A DNA stretch of 40,150 nucleotides from assembly GCF_022288825.1 (NCBI RefSeq), contig NZ_JAKOOW010000022.1:68949-109098 (forward strand), read 5' to 3'. Shown piece after piece: positions 33,037 through 40,150 of this stretch. The notes under the pieces are model-generated. The model was given only the letters and a program-made list of their open reading frames with translations, did not search any database and was not told the DNA's origin. Position 1 is the first letter of the stretch; the number at the start of each line of letters is the position of its first letter. Made by a program: the position numbers and the translations under genes. Origin of the DNA: Kingella pumchi (GTDB taxonomy: Bacteria; Pseudomonadota; Gammaproteobacteria; Burkholderiales; Neisseriaceae).

Positions 33037-34213
33037 AGTCGGCAAAGCGTGCCAGCGCGGCGACGGCGGGCAGTTCTTTGCCTTCGAGAAACTCGAGGAA
33101 GGCGCCGCCGCCGGTGGAGATGTAGCCGACCTGTTCGCCGATGCCGTATTTGGCGACGGCCGCCAGCGTGTCGCCGCCGCCGGCAATCGAGAAGGCGCTG
33201 CTGTCGGCAATGGCTTTGGCCAGCACTTTGGTGCCGTCGGCGAATTGGTCGAATTCAAACACGCCCACCGGGCCGTTCCATACCACGGTGCCGGCTTTTT
33301 TTATGATGTCTGCGAGCACGGCGGCCGATTGCGGGCCGATGTCGAGAATCATGTCGTCGTCGGCCACGTCGTCGATGGATTTGGTTTCGGCTGCGGCGTC
33401 TGCGGCAAATTCTTTGGCGCAGACCACATCGGTGGGCAGCGGTACCGCGCCGCCTTTGGCCGCCATTTTGGCGATGATTTTTTTCGCTTCGTCAACCAAA
33501 TCGGGCTCGGCCAGCGATTTGCCGATGTTTTTGCCCTGCGCCAGCAAAAAGGTGTTGGCGATGCCGCCGCCAACGATCAGCTGATCGACTTTGTCGGCCA
33601 GGTTTTCCAGCACCGTGAGTTTGGTCGAAACCTTGCTGCCGGCAACAATCGCCACCAGCGGGCGGGCGGGGTCGCGCAGCGCTTTGCCCAGCGCGTCCAA
33701 TTCGTCGGCCAGCAGGATGCCGGCCAGCGCCAGCGGTGCGGCGGCGGCAACCGCTTCGGTGGACGCCTGGGCGCGGTGGGCGGTGCCGAAGGCGTCGTTG
33801 ACGAACACGTCGGCCAGCGCTGCATAGGCTTTGCCCAGCGCGGGGTCATTTTTCTTTTCGCCGGGGTTGATGCGCACGTTTTGCAGCATGGCGATTTCGC
33901 CGGCGTGGAGTTTGGGCGGGCTGTCGCGCCAGTCTTTGAGCACCGCCACCTGTTTGCCCAGCAGGGCGCCGAGCTGGCGGGCGACGGGAGTAACGTCGTC
34001 TTCGGGGTGGAACTCGCCCTCGGTCGGGCGGCCGAGATGGGTCATCACAATTACCGCGGCGCCGCGGTCGAGACAGTAGCGGATGGAGGGCAGCGAGGCG
34101 CGGATGCGGGTGTCGTCGCTGATGCGGCCGTCTTTGATCGGCACGTTCAGGTCGGCGCGGATCAGCACGGTTTTGCCGGCAACGTTTTGTTCGCTGAGTT
34201 TCAGAAATTTCAT
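33035..34213 (-). CDS. pgk: Phosphoglycerate kinase
   Basis: This 392-residue glycolytic kinase transfers phosphate between 1,3-bisphosphoglycerate and ADP. N-terminal blocks are VLIRADLNVPIKDG (about 16-29), DTRIRASLP and MTHLGRPTEG. AGSKVSTKL and VGGGIANTFLLAQG mark the middle, and NGPVGVFEF and SIAGGGDTLAAVAKYG the C-terminal nucleotide domain. Complete and of normal length. AGGA lies 8 bases before the ATG. gap and pyk are not adjacent. The upstream neighbour on the same strand, a UDG-like gene, ends 85 bp away. Confidence 0.98.
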   Translation of the reverse strand: MKFLKLSEQNVAGKTVLIRADLNVPIKDGRISDDTRIRASLPSIRYCLDRGAAVIVMTHLGRPTEGEFHPEDDVTPVARQLGALLGKQVAVLKDWRDSPPKLHAGEIAMLQNVRINPGEKKNDPALGKAYAALADVFVNDAFGTAHRAQASTEAVAAAAPLALAGILLADELDALGKALRDPARPLVAIVAGSKVSTKLTVLENLADKVDQLIVGGGIANTFLLAQGKNIGKSLAEPDLVDEAKKIIAKMAAKGGAVPLPTDVVCAKEFAADAAAETKSIDDVADDDMILDIGPQSAAVLADIIKKAGTVVWNGPVGVFEFDQFADGTKVLAKAIADSSAFSIAGGGDTLAAVAKYGIGEQVGYISTGGGAFLEFLEGKELPAVAALARFAD

Positions 34214-34298
34214 GGTTCAATCCTCGTAAGCTGGCGAAAGCCGGCAGCAGCCGGCGGAAAAATTGGTTTCAGGCTGCCTGAAACGGGTGCTGTGCCGT

Positions 34299-35174
34299 TT
34301 AGGCGGCGGGCATTTCAAGGGCAGCCTGAAGTTTTTGCAACCCTTCCCAAGCCTTGCGTTTGAGCTGGGGCTTGTGCAGCATCTGCTGCGGGTGGTCGAT
34401 GTAAAAATGCGGCACGTCGGGGGCGATGCGCTGCAGGTGGTCGCGCACGTCGTCGCGCTCGAAAAAACGCCCCATCAGCAGCAGCGCGCGGGCGCCGCTT
34501 AGGCGGAACTCGGCATCCACGCGGGCGGCGGCGGCGGCCACGTCTTCTGCGGCCGGTTGCGGGCGGAAGTCGGGCAGGCCTTTGAGCCAGCAGCTCAGAT
34601 AGCTGTCTTCGCGCGACAGGCGGATGGCGGCGAGCATTTTATCGAGCAGTTCGCCTTCGGCACCGCTAAACAGGCGGCGGGCGGCCACATCGGCGGGCGA
34701 CGGGCAGACGCTCAGCACCATCAGCCGCGCGGCCGGTACGCGGCCGGCAAGGCGTTCGAGATAGTGTTCGACCGTTGGCGTGGCGGCTGGGCTTTCTTGG
34801 ACGGCGGCGGCCGGTGCCGGCTCGAGCGTGGTGCTGCCGACACGCTGCAGGGCGGCCAGCCGCGGCGAGTTGGGCGCGGTAGTTGTTTGCGGGGCGCGGG
34901 TGGCGCGGGGCGCCGGGGTACGGGCAGGCACCGGCGGCGTTTCGGCAAAGCCGGCACCGTCTGCATGCTGGGCGGCAGCGGCGGGACGGGTTGGGGCGGC
35001 AGCCTGAACCTTGTGCGCGGCGGTTTTCAGGCTGCTTGGGTGCTGCGGCGCATCGGTGTTGCCGCCGGCATCGGCTTCCGGCTTTTCAGGCTGCCTGATG
35101 CGGGCGGACGCCGGCAGCCACATCGGCCCCAGTCCCAAGGCTTCGTGCAGATGGACATAGCGGGCGTCTAACAT
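34299..35174 (-). CDS. Degenerate uracil-DNA glycosylase-like protein
   Basis: This 291-residue protein has a low-complexity N-terminal half (about 30-130, rich in Ala, Pro and Thr). The C-terminal half follows the order of family 4 uracil-DNA glycosylases: LMVLSVCPSPAD where they have GEAPG or GEGPG, then LFSGAEGELLDKMLAAIRL, DSYLSCWLKGLP where they have TNVVKCRPP, PAAEDVAAAAARVDAEF, ARALLLMG and FYIDHPQQML. The catalytic first motif and the paired iron-sulfur cysteines are not there, so it is probably not an active glycosylase. The gene overlaps rimI by 7 bp. DUS at 35005, 35026 and 35086 add peptides to the linker. The assignment is an inference from alignment by eye. Confidence 0.7.
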   Translation of the reverse strand: MLDARYVHLHEALGLGPMWLPASARIRQPEKPEADAGGNTDAPQHPSSLKTAAHKVQAAAPTRPAAAAQHADGAGFAETPPVPARTPAPRATRAPQTTTAPNSPRLAALQRVGSTTLEPAPAAAVQESPAATPTVEHYLERLAGRVPAARLMVLSVCPSPADVAARRLFSGAEGELLDKMLAAIRLSREDSYLSCWLKGLPDFRPQPAAEDVAAAAARVDAEFRLSGARALLLMGRFFERDDVRDHLQRIAPDVPHFYIDHPQQMLHKPQLKRKAWEGLQKLQAALEMPAA

Positions 35175-35590
35175 AGCTTCTCCATCACCAGCGCGTCTTC
35201 GTCGCCGTAATAAGCGCGCCGCCGAGCCAAATCGGCAAAACCGTGGCGGCGGTACAGCGCCTGCGCCGCCAGATTGCCGGCGCGCACTTCGAGAAACACC
35301 CGCCGCAGTCCGGCAGCCTGAAACATCTGCGCCAGCAGCGCCGTGGCGATGCCCTGCCGCCGCTGCGCCGGCGCGGTGGCAATCAGATGCAGTTCGGCTT
35401 CGTCAAACAGCTGCTGCCAAACGATAAAGCCGGCGCAGCCGGCGGGCGTTTCCGCCAGCCACACCTGGGTGTGCGCTTCATCCAAAGCAGCCTGAAACTG
35501 GCCGGCAGACCACGGTTTCGGGTTGCACAGGCAGTCCAAAGCCGCCAGGGCGGCGGCATCGTCGGCAAGTGCGGGGCGCAGGGAAAACAT
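35168..35590 (-). CDS. rimI: Ribosomal protein S18-alanine N-acetyltransferase
   Basis: This 140-residue GNAT enzyme acetylates the N-terminal alanine of ribosomal protein S18. The acetyl-CoA loop is QRRQGIATALL, preceded by ELHLIATAP, and FLEVRAGNLAAQALYRRHGF is the RimI-typical block. The start MFSLRPALADD at 35590 is preferred; the open frame begins 10 codons earlier at an ATG that overlaps a TATAAT box (35619-35624, minus strand), so it is more likely promoter. The end overlaps the UDG-like gene, a pairing I recall from other Neisseriaceae. tsaB, often next to rimI, is not here. Confidence 0.88.
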   Translation of the reverse strand: MFSLRPALADDAAALAALDCLCNPKPWSAGQFQAALDEAHTQVWLAETPAGCAGFIVWQQLFDEAELHLIATAPAQRRQGIATALLAQMFQAAGLRRVFLEVRAGNLAAQALYRRHGFADLARRRAYYGDEDALVMEKLC

Positions 35591-35705
35591 GGCGGCAGGG
35601 GCGGGTTGAAAAGGCGGCATTATAGCCCAAATCAGGGGCAGGCGGCAGCGGCCGGGGCAGCCTGAAAACCCTGTAACGGCGGGCGGCGGCGCGCCTGTGC
35701 TGCGA

Positions 35706-35734
35706 TTGAGTTTTTTTCAGGCTGCCTTTATACT
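35706..35734 (+). promoter_or_regulatory. Promoter of clpX with DUS in its spacer
   Basis: TTGAGT (35706-35711) and TATACT (35729-35734) are 17 bp apart. The spacer contains TTCAGGCTGCCTT, a complete DUS on the minus strand. Confidence 0.65.
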
Positions 35735-35799
35735 CGCCCGCTTTGCGCCGCGGCCTTTCGTGCGGCGGTTCGTAAAACAAAATTCCGATATGGGACAAA

Positions 35800-37068
35800 A
35801 TGATAATGGACAAAAAAGACCGTAACTGCTCGTTTTGCGGCAAGCCCGAACACGAAGTCAAACACCTGATTGAAGGCGAAAAAGGCTTTATCTGCGACGA
35901 ATGCGTGCTCGACTGCAGCCATCTGATTCTCAGCGAGCAGACCGAGTCTGCCGTGCCGGCCACCGCTGCCGGCGGCGCCCTGCCGACGCCCGCCGAGCTG
36001 ACGGCGCAGCTGGACGAATACGTAATCGGCCAGCAGGGCGCGAAAAAATCGCTGGCGGTGGCGGTGTACAACCATTACAAACGCCTGCGCCAACCCAAGT
36101 CCGCCGGCAATGTCGAACTCTCCAAATCCAATATTCTGCTGATCGGCCCCACCGGCTCGGGCAAAACCCTGCTGGCGCAAAGTCTGGCGCGGCGGCTGAA
36201 CGTACCCTTTGTGATGGCGGACGCCACCACGCTTACCGAAGCGGGCTATGTCGGCGAGGATGTCGAGCAAATCATCACCAAGCTCTTGGGCAAATGCGAT
36301 TTTGACGTGGAAAAAGCGCAGCAGGGCATTGTTTATATCGACGAAATCGACAAAATCTCGCGCAAGAGCGACAACCCGTCGATTACCCGCGACGTATCGG
36401 GCGAGGGCGTGCAGCAGGCGCTGCTGAAGCTGATCGAAGGCACCGTGGCCAGCGTGCCGCCGCAGGGCGGGCGCCGCAATCCGAACCAGCAGTTTATCGA
36501 TGTTGATACCACCAATATCCTGTTTATCTGCGGCGGCGCCTTTGCCGGTTTGGAAAAAGTCATCCGCCAGCGCACCGAAAAAGGAGGCATCGGCTTCGGC
36601 GCCACCGTCCACAGTAAGGATGAAAACGCCGATATCGGCGCACTGTTTGAAACCGTCGAACCTGAAGATTTGATCAAATTCGGCCTGATTCCCGAGCTGA
36701 TCGGCCGCCTGCCGGTAATCGCCACGCTCGAAGCACTGGACGAAGCGGCGCTGGTCAATATCCTGACCGAGCCGAAAAACGCACTGGTCAAACAATACCA
36801 AAGCCTGTTTGCGATGGAGGGCGCCGAATTGGAAATCGACGCCGAAGCGCTGTCGGCCATCGCGCGGCAGGCAATGGAGCGCAAAACCGGCGCCCGCGGC
36901 CTGAGATCGATTATGGAACGCGCCTTGCTTGACACCATGTACCACCTGCCGGACTGGAAGGATGTGAACAAGGTTGTGGTGGGTAAAGGCGTTATCGAAG
37001 AAGGCAAAATGCCCAAACTGCTGCGCGCCGACGGCAGCGAGATCAATCCGCCGGCACAGGCAGCCTGA
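35800..37068 (+). CDS. clpX: ATP-dependent Clp protease ATP-binding subunit ClpX
   Basis: This 422-residue AAA+ unfoldase feeds proteins to ClpP. The N-terminal zinc domain is CSFCGK and CDECVLDC (residues 10-38). Walker A is GPTGSGKTLLAQ near 119, the pore loop GYVGED, Walker B IVYIDEIDKISRK, the ClpP-binding loop IGFGA near 266, and sensor 2 GARGLRS. The start could be ATG 35800 or ATG 35806 (two codons later); GGGACA is nearby. The C-terminal AQAA and the stop come from a DUS (CAGGCAGCCTGA). clpP is not adjacent in this window. The promoter is described separately. Confidence 0.97.
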   Translation: MIMDKKDRNCSFCGKPEHEVKHLIEGEKGFICDECVLDCSHLILSEQTESAVPATAAGGALPTPAELTAQLDEYVIGQQGAKKSLAVAVYNHYKRLRQPKSAGNVELSKSNILLIGPTGSGKTLLAQSLARRLNVPFVMADATTLTEAGYVGEDVEQIITKLLGKCDFDVEKAQQGIVYIDEIDKISRKSDNPSITRDVSGEGVQQALLKLIEGTVASVPPQGGRRNPNQQFIDVDTTNILFICGGAFAGLEKVIRQRTEKGGIGFGATVHSKDENADIGALFETVEPEDLIKFGLIPELIGRLPVIATLEALDEAALVNILTEPKNALVKQYQSLFAMEGAELEIDAEALSAIARQAMERKTGARGLRSIMERALLDTMYHLPDWKDVNKVVVGKGVIEEGKMPKLLRADGSEINPPAQAA

Positions 37069-37138
37069 AAGCCAAAAGCAGCCTGAAAAAACCGCCGCAG
37101 CCCTTATCTTTCCCTACCATCCGCCAGAGGAGTAATCC

Positions 37139-37882
37139 ATGAACAGCCAAGCCGCACTGCAAACCGCACTCGCGCACCGTTCCATCCGCAAATTCAAAAC
37201 CGACCCGATTCCCGCCGCCGTGCTGGAGCAGATTATTACCGCCGGCCAGATGGTGTCCACCTCCAGCTATATGCAGGCGGTGAGCGTGATCCGTGTTACC
37301 GATCCGGCCAAGCGCGCCGCCATCCGCGAAATCTGCGCCAACGCCTACAAAGGCAAGATGGGGCACCATTATGTGGAAAACTGCGCCGAGTTTCTGGTGT
37401 TCTGCGCCGACGCTTCGCGTCATCTGCGCCTGGCGCCCGATGCCCAGATCGATTGGATCGAAGTGATGATGATTGGCGCCGTCGATACCGGCATTTTCGC
37501 GCAAAACGTGCTGCTGACCGCCGAATCGCTCGGCTTGGGCGGCGTGTTTATCGGCAGCCTGCGCAACGATTTGCCGACGCTGGCGCGCATTCTCGAAGTG
37601 CCGCACGGCGTGGTGCCGCTGGTGGGCATGTGCCTGGGTTATCCCGACCACGATCCCGGCCAGCGTCCGCGTTTGCCGCTGCAGGTGGTAATGAGCGAAA
37701 ACCGCTACCGTGAGGCTGAAGATGCCGAGCTGGCGGCTTACGACGAAGTCGTGAAAAAATACTATAAAGACCGCAGCAATCTCGATTTGAGCTGGCAAGA
37801 CCAAATCCGCGCCAATCTGTGCACCGAAGTGCGCCCCGGTCTGCTGCCGTTTCTTCAGCAGCAGGGTTTTGCCAAAAAATAA
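37139..37882 (+). CDS. nfsA: Oxygen-insensitive NADPH nitroreductase NfsA
   Basis: This 247-residue FMN oxidoreductase reduces nitro compounds and quinones with NADPH. HRSIRKFKTDPIP (about 13-25) and AGQMVSTSSYMQAVSVI bind FMN; GAVDTGIFAQNVLLTAESLGLGGVFIGSLRND is the middle block; GMCLGYPDHDPGQRPRLP matches NfsA-type C-terminal sequences. GAGGAG lies 6 bases before the start. It follows clpX by 70 bp; two direct DUS copies but no clear hairpin lie between, so they may be cotranscribed. Nitroreductases of this class activate nitrofurans. Confidence 0.93.
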   Translation: MNSQAALQTALAHRSIRKFKTDPIPAAVLEQIITAGQMVSTSSYMQAVSVIRVTDPAKRAAIREICANAYKGKMGHHYVENCAEFLVFCADASRHLRLAPDAQIDWIEVMMIGAVDTGIFAQNVLLTAESLGLGGVFIGSLRNDLPTLARILEVPHGVVPLVGMCLGYPDHDPGQRPRLPLQVVMSENRYREAEDAELAAYDEVVKKYYKDRSNLDLSWQDQIRANLCTEVRPGLLPFLQQQGFAKK

Positions 37883-38100
37883 ATTCGCTGCCCGCCGCCG
37901 CTGCCCATGCCGTCAGGCGGGCAGAGCGTTTGCACAGCCGTTTGGGCGTTTTAGCTTCGCAAAGGCAGCCTGAAAAATATGAAAACCGGCTTTCAGGCAG
38001 CCTGAAAATATGTTTTCCCGCCCGCCGCTGTTTGTGTCGCGGGCAAAAAACAAACCGATGCCGGTGTCGCAGCCGCACCAAAAAACCGATGGAAACCCGT

Positions 38101-38592
38101 ATGGCCGATTTGCCGCCACCCAGCGTTTTTCTTCCCGACGAAGCCGCCACCCTTGCTTTGGGCGGCGCTTGGGCGCAGCTGCTGCGCGCGCCCTGCGTGG
38201 TGTATCTGCAGGGCGATCTGGGCGCGGGCAAAACCACGTTTACCCGCGGCCTGCTGCACGGTTTCGGCCACCGCGGCACAGTCAAAAGCCCGACTTACGC
38301 GCTGGTGGAAAGCTACCGCCTGCCACAGGAAAGGGTGTTGCACCATTTTGATTTGTACCGCTTTGCCGATCCGTCGGAATGGGAAGACGCGGGCTTGGAC
38401 GATTTGTTTGCGGACAACAGCATTTGTCTGATCGAATGGCCCTTGCAGGGCGGAGAGTTTGTGCCCGCGGCCGATTACGTTTTTGATTTGCGCACCGAAG
38501 AAGGCGGCCGCCGCTGCTCGGTGTCGGCTTTGAGTGCGGCGGCAGAAGAAGGAGTGGAGTTATGGCGGGCATCAGTCGCCGCAGATTATTGA
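38101..38592 (+). CDS. tsaE: tRNA threonylcarbamoyladenosine biosynthesis ATPase TsaE
   Basis: This 163-residue P-loop ATPase works with TsaB and TsaD to make t6A37 in ANN-decoding tRNAs. QGDLGAGKTTFTRGLL (about residues 38-53) is Walker A, SPTYALVESY follows, then HFDLYRFADPSEWEDAGL, and IEWP. An ATG four codons upstream (38089) is an alternative start. The gene overlaps the next, amiC, by 31 bases. In enterobacteria the same order tsaE-amiB is seen. Confidence 0.94.
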   Translation: MADLPPPSVFLPDEAATLALGGAWAQLLRAPCVVYLQGDLGAGKTTFTRGLLHGFGHRGTVKSPTYALVESYRLPQERVLHHFDLYRFADPSEWEDAGLDDLFADNSICLIEWPLQGGEFVPAADYVFDLRTEEGGRRCSVSALSAAAEEGVELWRASVAADY

Positions 38593-39857
38593 TGTGGTCG
38601 GCCGGCGGTTTGCTGCTGGGTTTCAGCGGCAATCTGTTTGCTGCTACCGATATCCTGTCCGCCAAGCTTACCAGCGGCAAAGGCCGCAGCCGTCTGGCCA
38701 TCGAAACCGCCGGCCGCGTGCGCTACCGCTACTTTATGCTCGATACGCCAAACAGGCTGGTGGTCGATATTGAAGACGTTGTACCGAATAAGGTTTTGTC
38801 TGCGCTTGCCGGCCAGGTTCGCGCCAACGATCCGCTGATTGCCGGCATCCGCATCGGCAAAAAAGACGAACGCACCGTGCGGCTGGTGGCCGATTTGCGC
38901 GGCAAGGCGCAGGTTGCCGTCAGCAACAGCCCGCTGGCCGACGGCCAAAAGCACCTGCTGCAAGTCGAACTGACGACGCCTAATGCCGCCGCGCCTGCCC
39001 CTGCCGTTGCTCCCGCCGCGGCTGCGGCGCCGGCTGCGGCAGCCGATGATCCCATCGGCGATCTGGCGCAAAAACACAGCCGCAAAGCCGCGCCCGCCGC
39101 CCAGGATAAGGCGAAAGAGCGCGATAGCGTTGCGCCTGCCGCCCCCGCCGAGCCGGCGCCGGCCAAGCCGGTCAGCAAGCGCCGTCCAATCATCATGCTC
39201 GATCCCGGCCACGGCGGCAAAGATACCGGCGCCATCGGTCCCAACGGCGTGCGCGAGAAAGACGTGGTGCTGGCGGTGGCCAAAGAAACGCAGAAGCTGC
39301 TGGAAGCGCAGGGCTACCGCGTATTCCTTACCCGCAACGACGACCAGTTTATCCAGCTGCGCGATCGGCGCCAGAAAGCGCGGCAGGCCAAAGCCGATCT
39401 GTTTGTTTCCATCCATACCAATTCCGCCCTGAGCAAGGCGGCCAGCGGCATTGATGTCTTTATGTGGGGGCAGGCCAACAGCGAAGCCGTGCGCAAGCTG
39501 GCGGAAAAGGAAAACGATGCCGATCTGGTTGACGGCCTGCCGCAAAACCGAAATAAAGAAGTCAATGTCGTGCTAACCGATATGCTGCAAAGCCAGACCG
39601 CCAACGACAGCCGCCGTCTCGGCAATCTGGTGCTCGGCCAGCTCGGCCGCCGCCACCGCCTGCACCAAGGGCGGGTCGAGCAGGCCAATTTTGTTGTTTT
39701 GCGCTCGCTGGATATTCCCTCGATTTTGGTCGAACTGGCCTTTGTGTCCAATCCCACCGAAGAAAAACTGTTGTCCGAAACCGCGTTCCGCCGCAAAATG
39801 GCGGCCGGCATCAGCGAAGGCGTATCGATGTATCTGAAAAAAACCAAGCTGGGCTAG
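38562..39857 (+). CDS. amiC: N-acetylmuramoyl-L-alanine amidase AmiC
   Basis: This 431-residue periplasmic zinc amidase splits septal peptidoglycan so daughter cells can part. The start SRRRLLMW and a hydrophobic stretch (LLLGFSGNLFA) form a Tat signal peptide. An AMIN domain (about 35-140) targets the septum. An Ala/Pro-rich linker of about 70 residues follows. The amidase_3 domain has LDPGHGGKDTGAIG near 216 (His), GVREKDVVL (Glu), VSIHTNSA (His) and VELAFVSNP (catalytic Glu). AAGGAG lies 7 bases before the ATG, inside the end of tsaE. The stop codon touches an inverted-repeat element; a strong terminator lies 100 bp beyond. Confidence 0.96.
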   Translation: MAGISRRRLLMWSAGGLLLGFSGNLFAATDILSAKLTSGKGRSRLAIETAGRVRYRYFMLDTPNRLVVDIEDVVPNKVLSALAGQVRANDPLIAGIRIGKKDERTVRLVADLRGKAQVAVSNSPLADGQKHLLQVELTTPNAAAPAPAVAPAAAAAPAAAADDPIGDLAQKHSRKAAPAAQDKAKERDSVAPAAPAEPAPAKPVSKRRPIIMLDPGHGGKDTGAIGPNGVREKDVVLAVAKETQKLLEAQGYRVFLTRNDDQFIQLRDRRQKARQAKADLFVSIHTNSALSKAASGIDVFMWGQANSEAVRKLAEKENDADLVDGLPQNRNKEVNVVLTDMLQSQTANDSRRLGNLVLGQLGRRHRLHQGRVEQANFVVLRSLDIPSILVELAFVSNPTEEKLLSETAFRRKMAAGISEGVSMYLKKTKLG

Positions 39858-39944
39858 GGGCTGTTTACATTTGGTATTGCGGGGGCTTTTACGCTGCAAA
39901 GTAGCCAATACCGCTTTCTGACAACACCCAATGCAAACCGCCCC
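39857..39944. repeat. 88-bp inverted-repeat element at the amiC stop codon
   Basis: The left end GGGGCTGTTTACATTTGGTA matches the reverse complement of the right end at 19 of 24 positions. A second, inner inverted repeat (GGTATTG 39873-39879, CAATACC 39906-39912) lies inside. No frame codes for a transposase. It looks like a miniature element or a remnant of one. Confidence 0.55.
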
Positions 39945-39957
39945 CAAGCCCGCCGCA

Positions 39958-39989
39958 CAGCCTTTCAGGCAGCCTGAAAGGCTGTTTTT
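39958..39989 (+). terminator. Palindromic DUS terminator of amiC
   Basis: CAGCCTTTCAGG, loop CAG, CCTGAAAGGCTG, then TTTTT. One palindromic DUS alone makes the whole hairpin. Confidence 0.85.
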
Positions 39990-40034
39990 CCGTGCAATCA
40001 GGCAGCCTGAAAACCCTTTCCGTTTCCCCATCCC

Positions 40035-40150
40035 ATGCTTACCGACAACCTGCCTGCAGGCAAACTCGACATCATCGGCGACGTCCACGGCCATTTTGAC
40101 GCCCTGACCGAGCTGCTCGATCATCTGGGCTACCGCGACAACGGCAGCCA
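40035..40150 (+). CDS. Metallophosphoesterase, 5' part only
   Basis: The window ends 38 codons into this gene. The start, MLTDNLPAGKLDIIGDVHGHFDALTEL in pieces, contains GDVHGHFDAL, the first metal-binding motif of calcineurin-like phosphoesterases; the PrpA/ApaH-type group is nearest. No further motif is visible. There is no clear ribosome-binding site. A DUS lies at 40000-40011 in the leader. Confidence 0.75.
   Translation, partial: MLTDNLPAGKLDIIGDVHGHFDALTELLDHLGYRDNGS

Overview
The window comes from a naturally competent member of the Neisseriaceae. The main evidence is a 12-bp DNA uptake sequence (DUS), AGGCAGCCTGAA and close variants, read on both strands roughly 120 times by eye. This is the dialect described for Kingella and relatives, not the meningococcal GCCGTCTGAA form. 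High G+C, Neisseria-type proteins (RlmE, NrdB, paired Fpr proteins) and a dRS3-like element (ATTCCC-N8-GGGAAT) agree. I cannot name the species from sequence alone.

Layout. Positions 1-300 hold the start of an AT-rich, unrecognised membrane protein, cut by the window edge. tRNA-Phe follows, then priA, a ferredoxin-NADP reductase, truB (on +), a VanW-family protein, an MBL-fold hydrolase overlapping murF, a YiiX-like cysteine hydrolase, a small lipoprotein, dusB, ackA and a DUF808 membrane protein, mostly on the minus strand. From 13.8 to 19.4 kb lie hemF, a small membrane protein, a 565-bp stretch without a gene, an RsmB-type rRNA methyltransferase (-), glyA and a secreted Sel1-repeat protein. 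From 19.4 to 28.2 kb the minus strand carries an NCS2 permease, rlmE-ftsH, a second fpr, msbA, and nrdB with its ferredoxin yfaE. From 28.4 to 32.9 kb the plus strand carries yhbY, the PEP synthase regulator, a DUF2251 protein, the DNA-uptake channel comEC and a 68-residue conserved protein. Then come pgk, a degenerate uracil-DNA-glycosylase-like gene coupled to rimI (all -), and clpX, nfsA, tsaE-amiC and the start of a metallophosphoesterase (all +).

How it fits together. Almost everything is core metabolism, translation, envelope or proteolysis. I see no prophage, complete insertion sequence, CRISPR array, toxin-antitoxin pair or defence island. The distinctive biology is competence: comEC encodes the inner-membrane uptake channel, and the genome around it is saturated with DUS. 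DUS copies build most transcription terminators, sit inside a promoter spacer, supply stop codons for three genes and contribute residues to conserved proteins, including the Walker A loop of MsbA.

The best candidates for something undescribed are the palindromic DUS sites that read one dialect on one strand and a second on the other, a 13-mer (TTTTAGCTTCGCA) found three times beside DUS, an 88-bp inverted-repeat element starting at the amiC stop codon, a nested palindrome at 15.3 kb, and the UDG-like protein that appears to have lost its active site.
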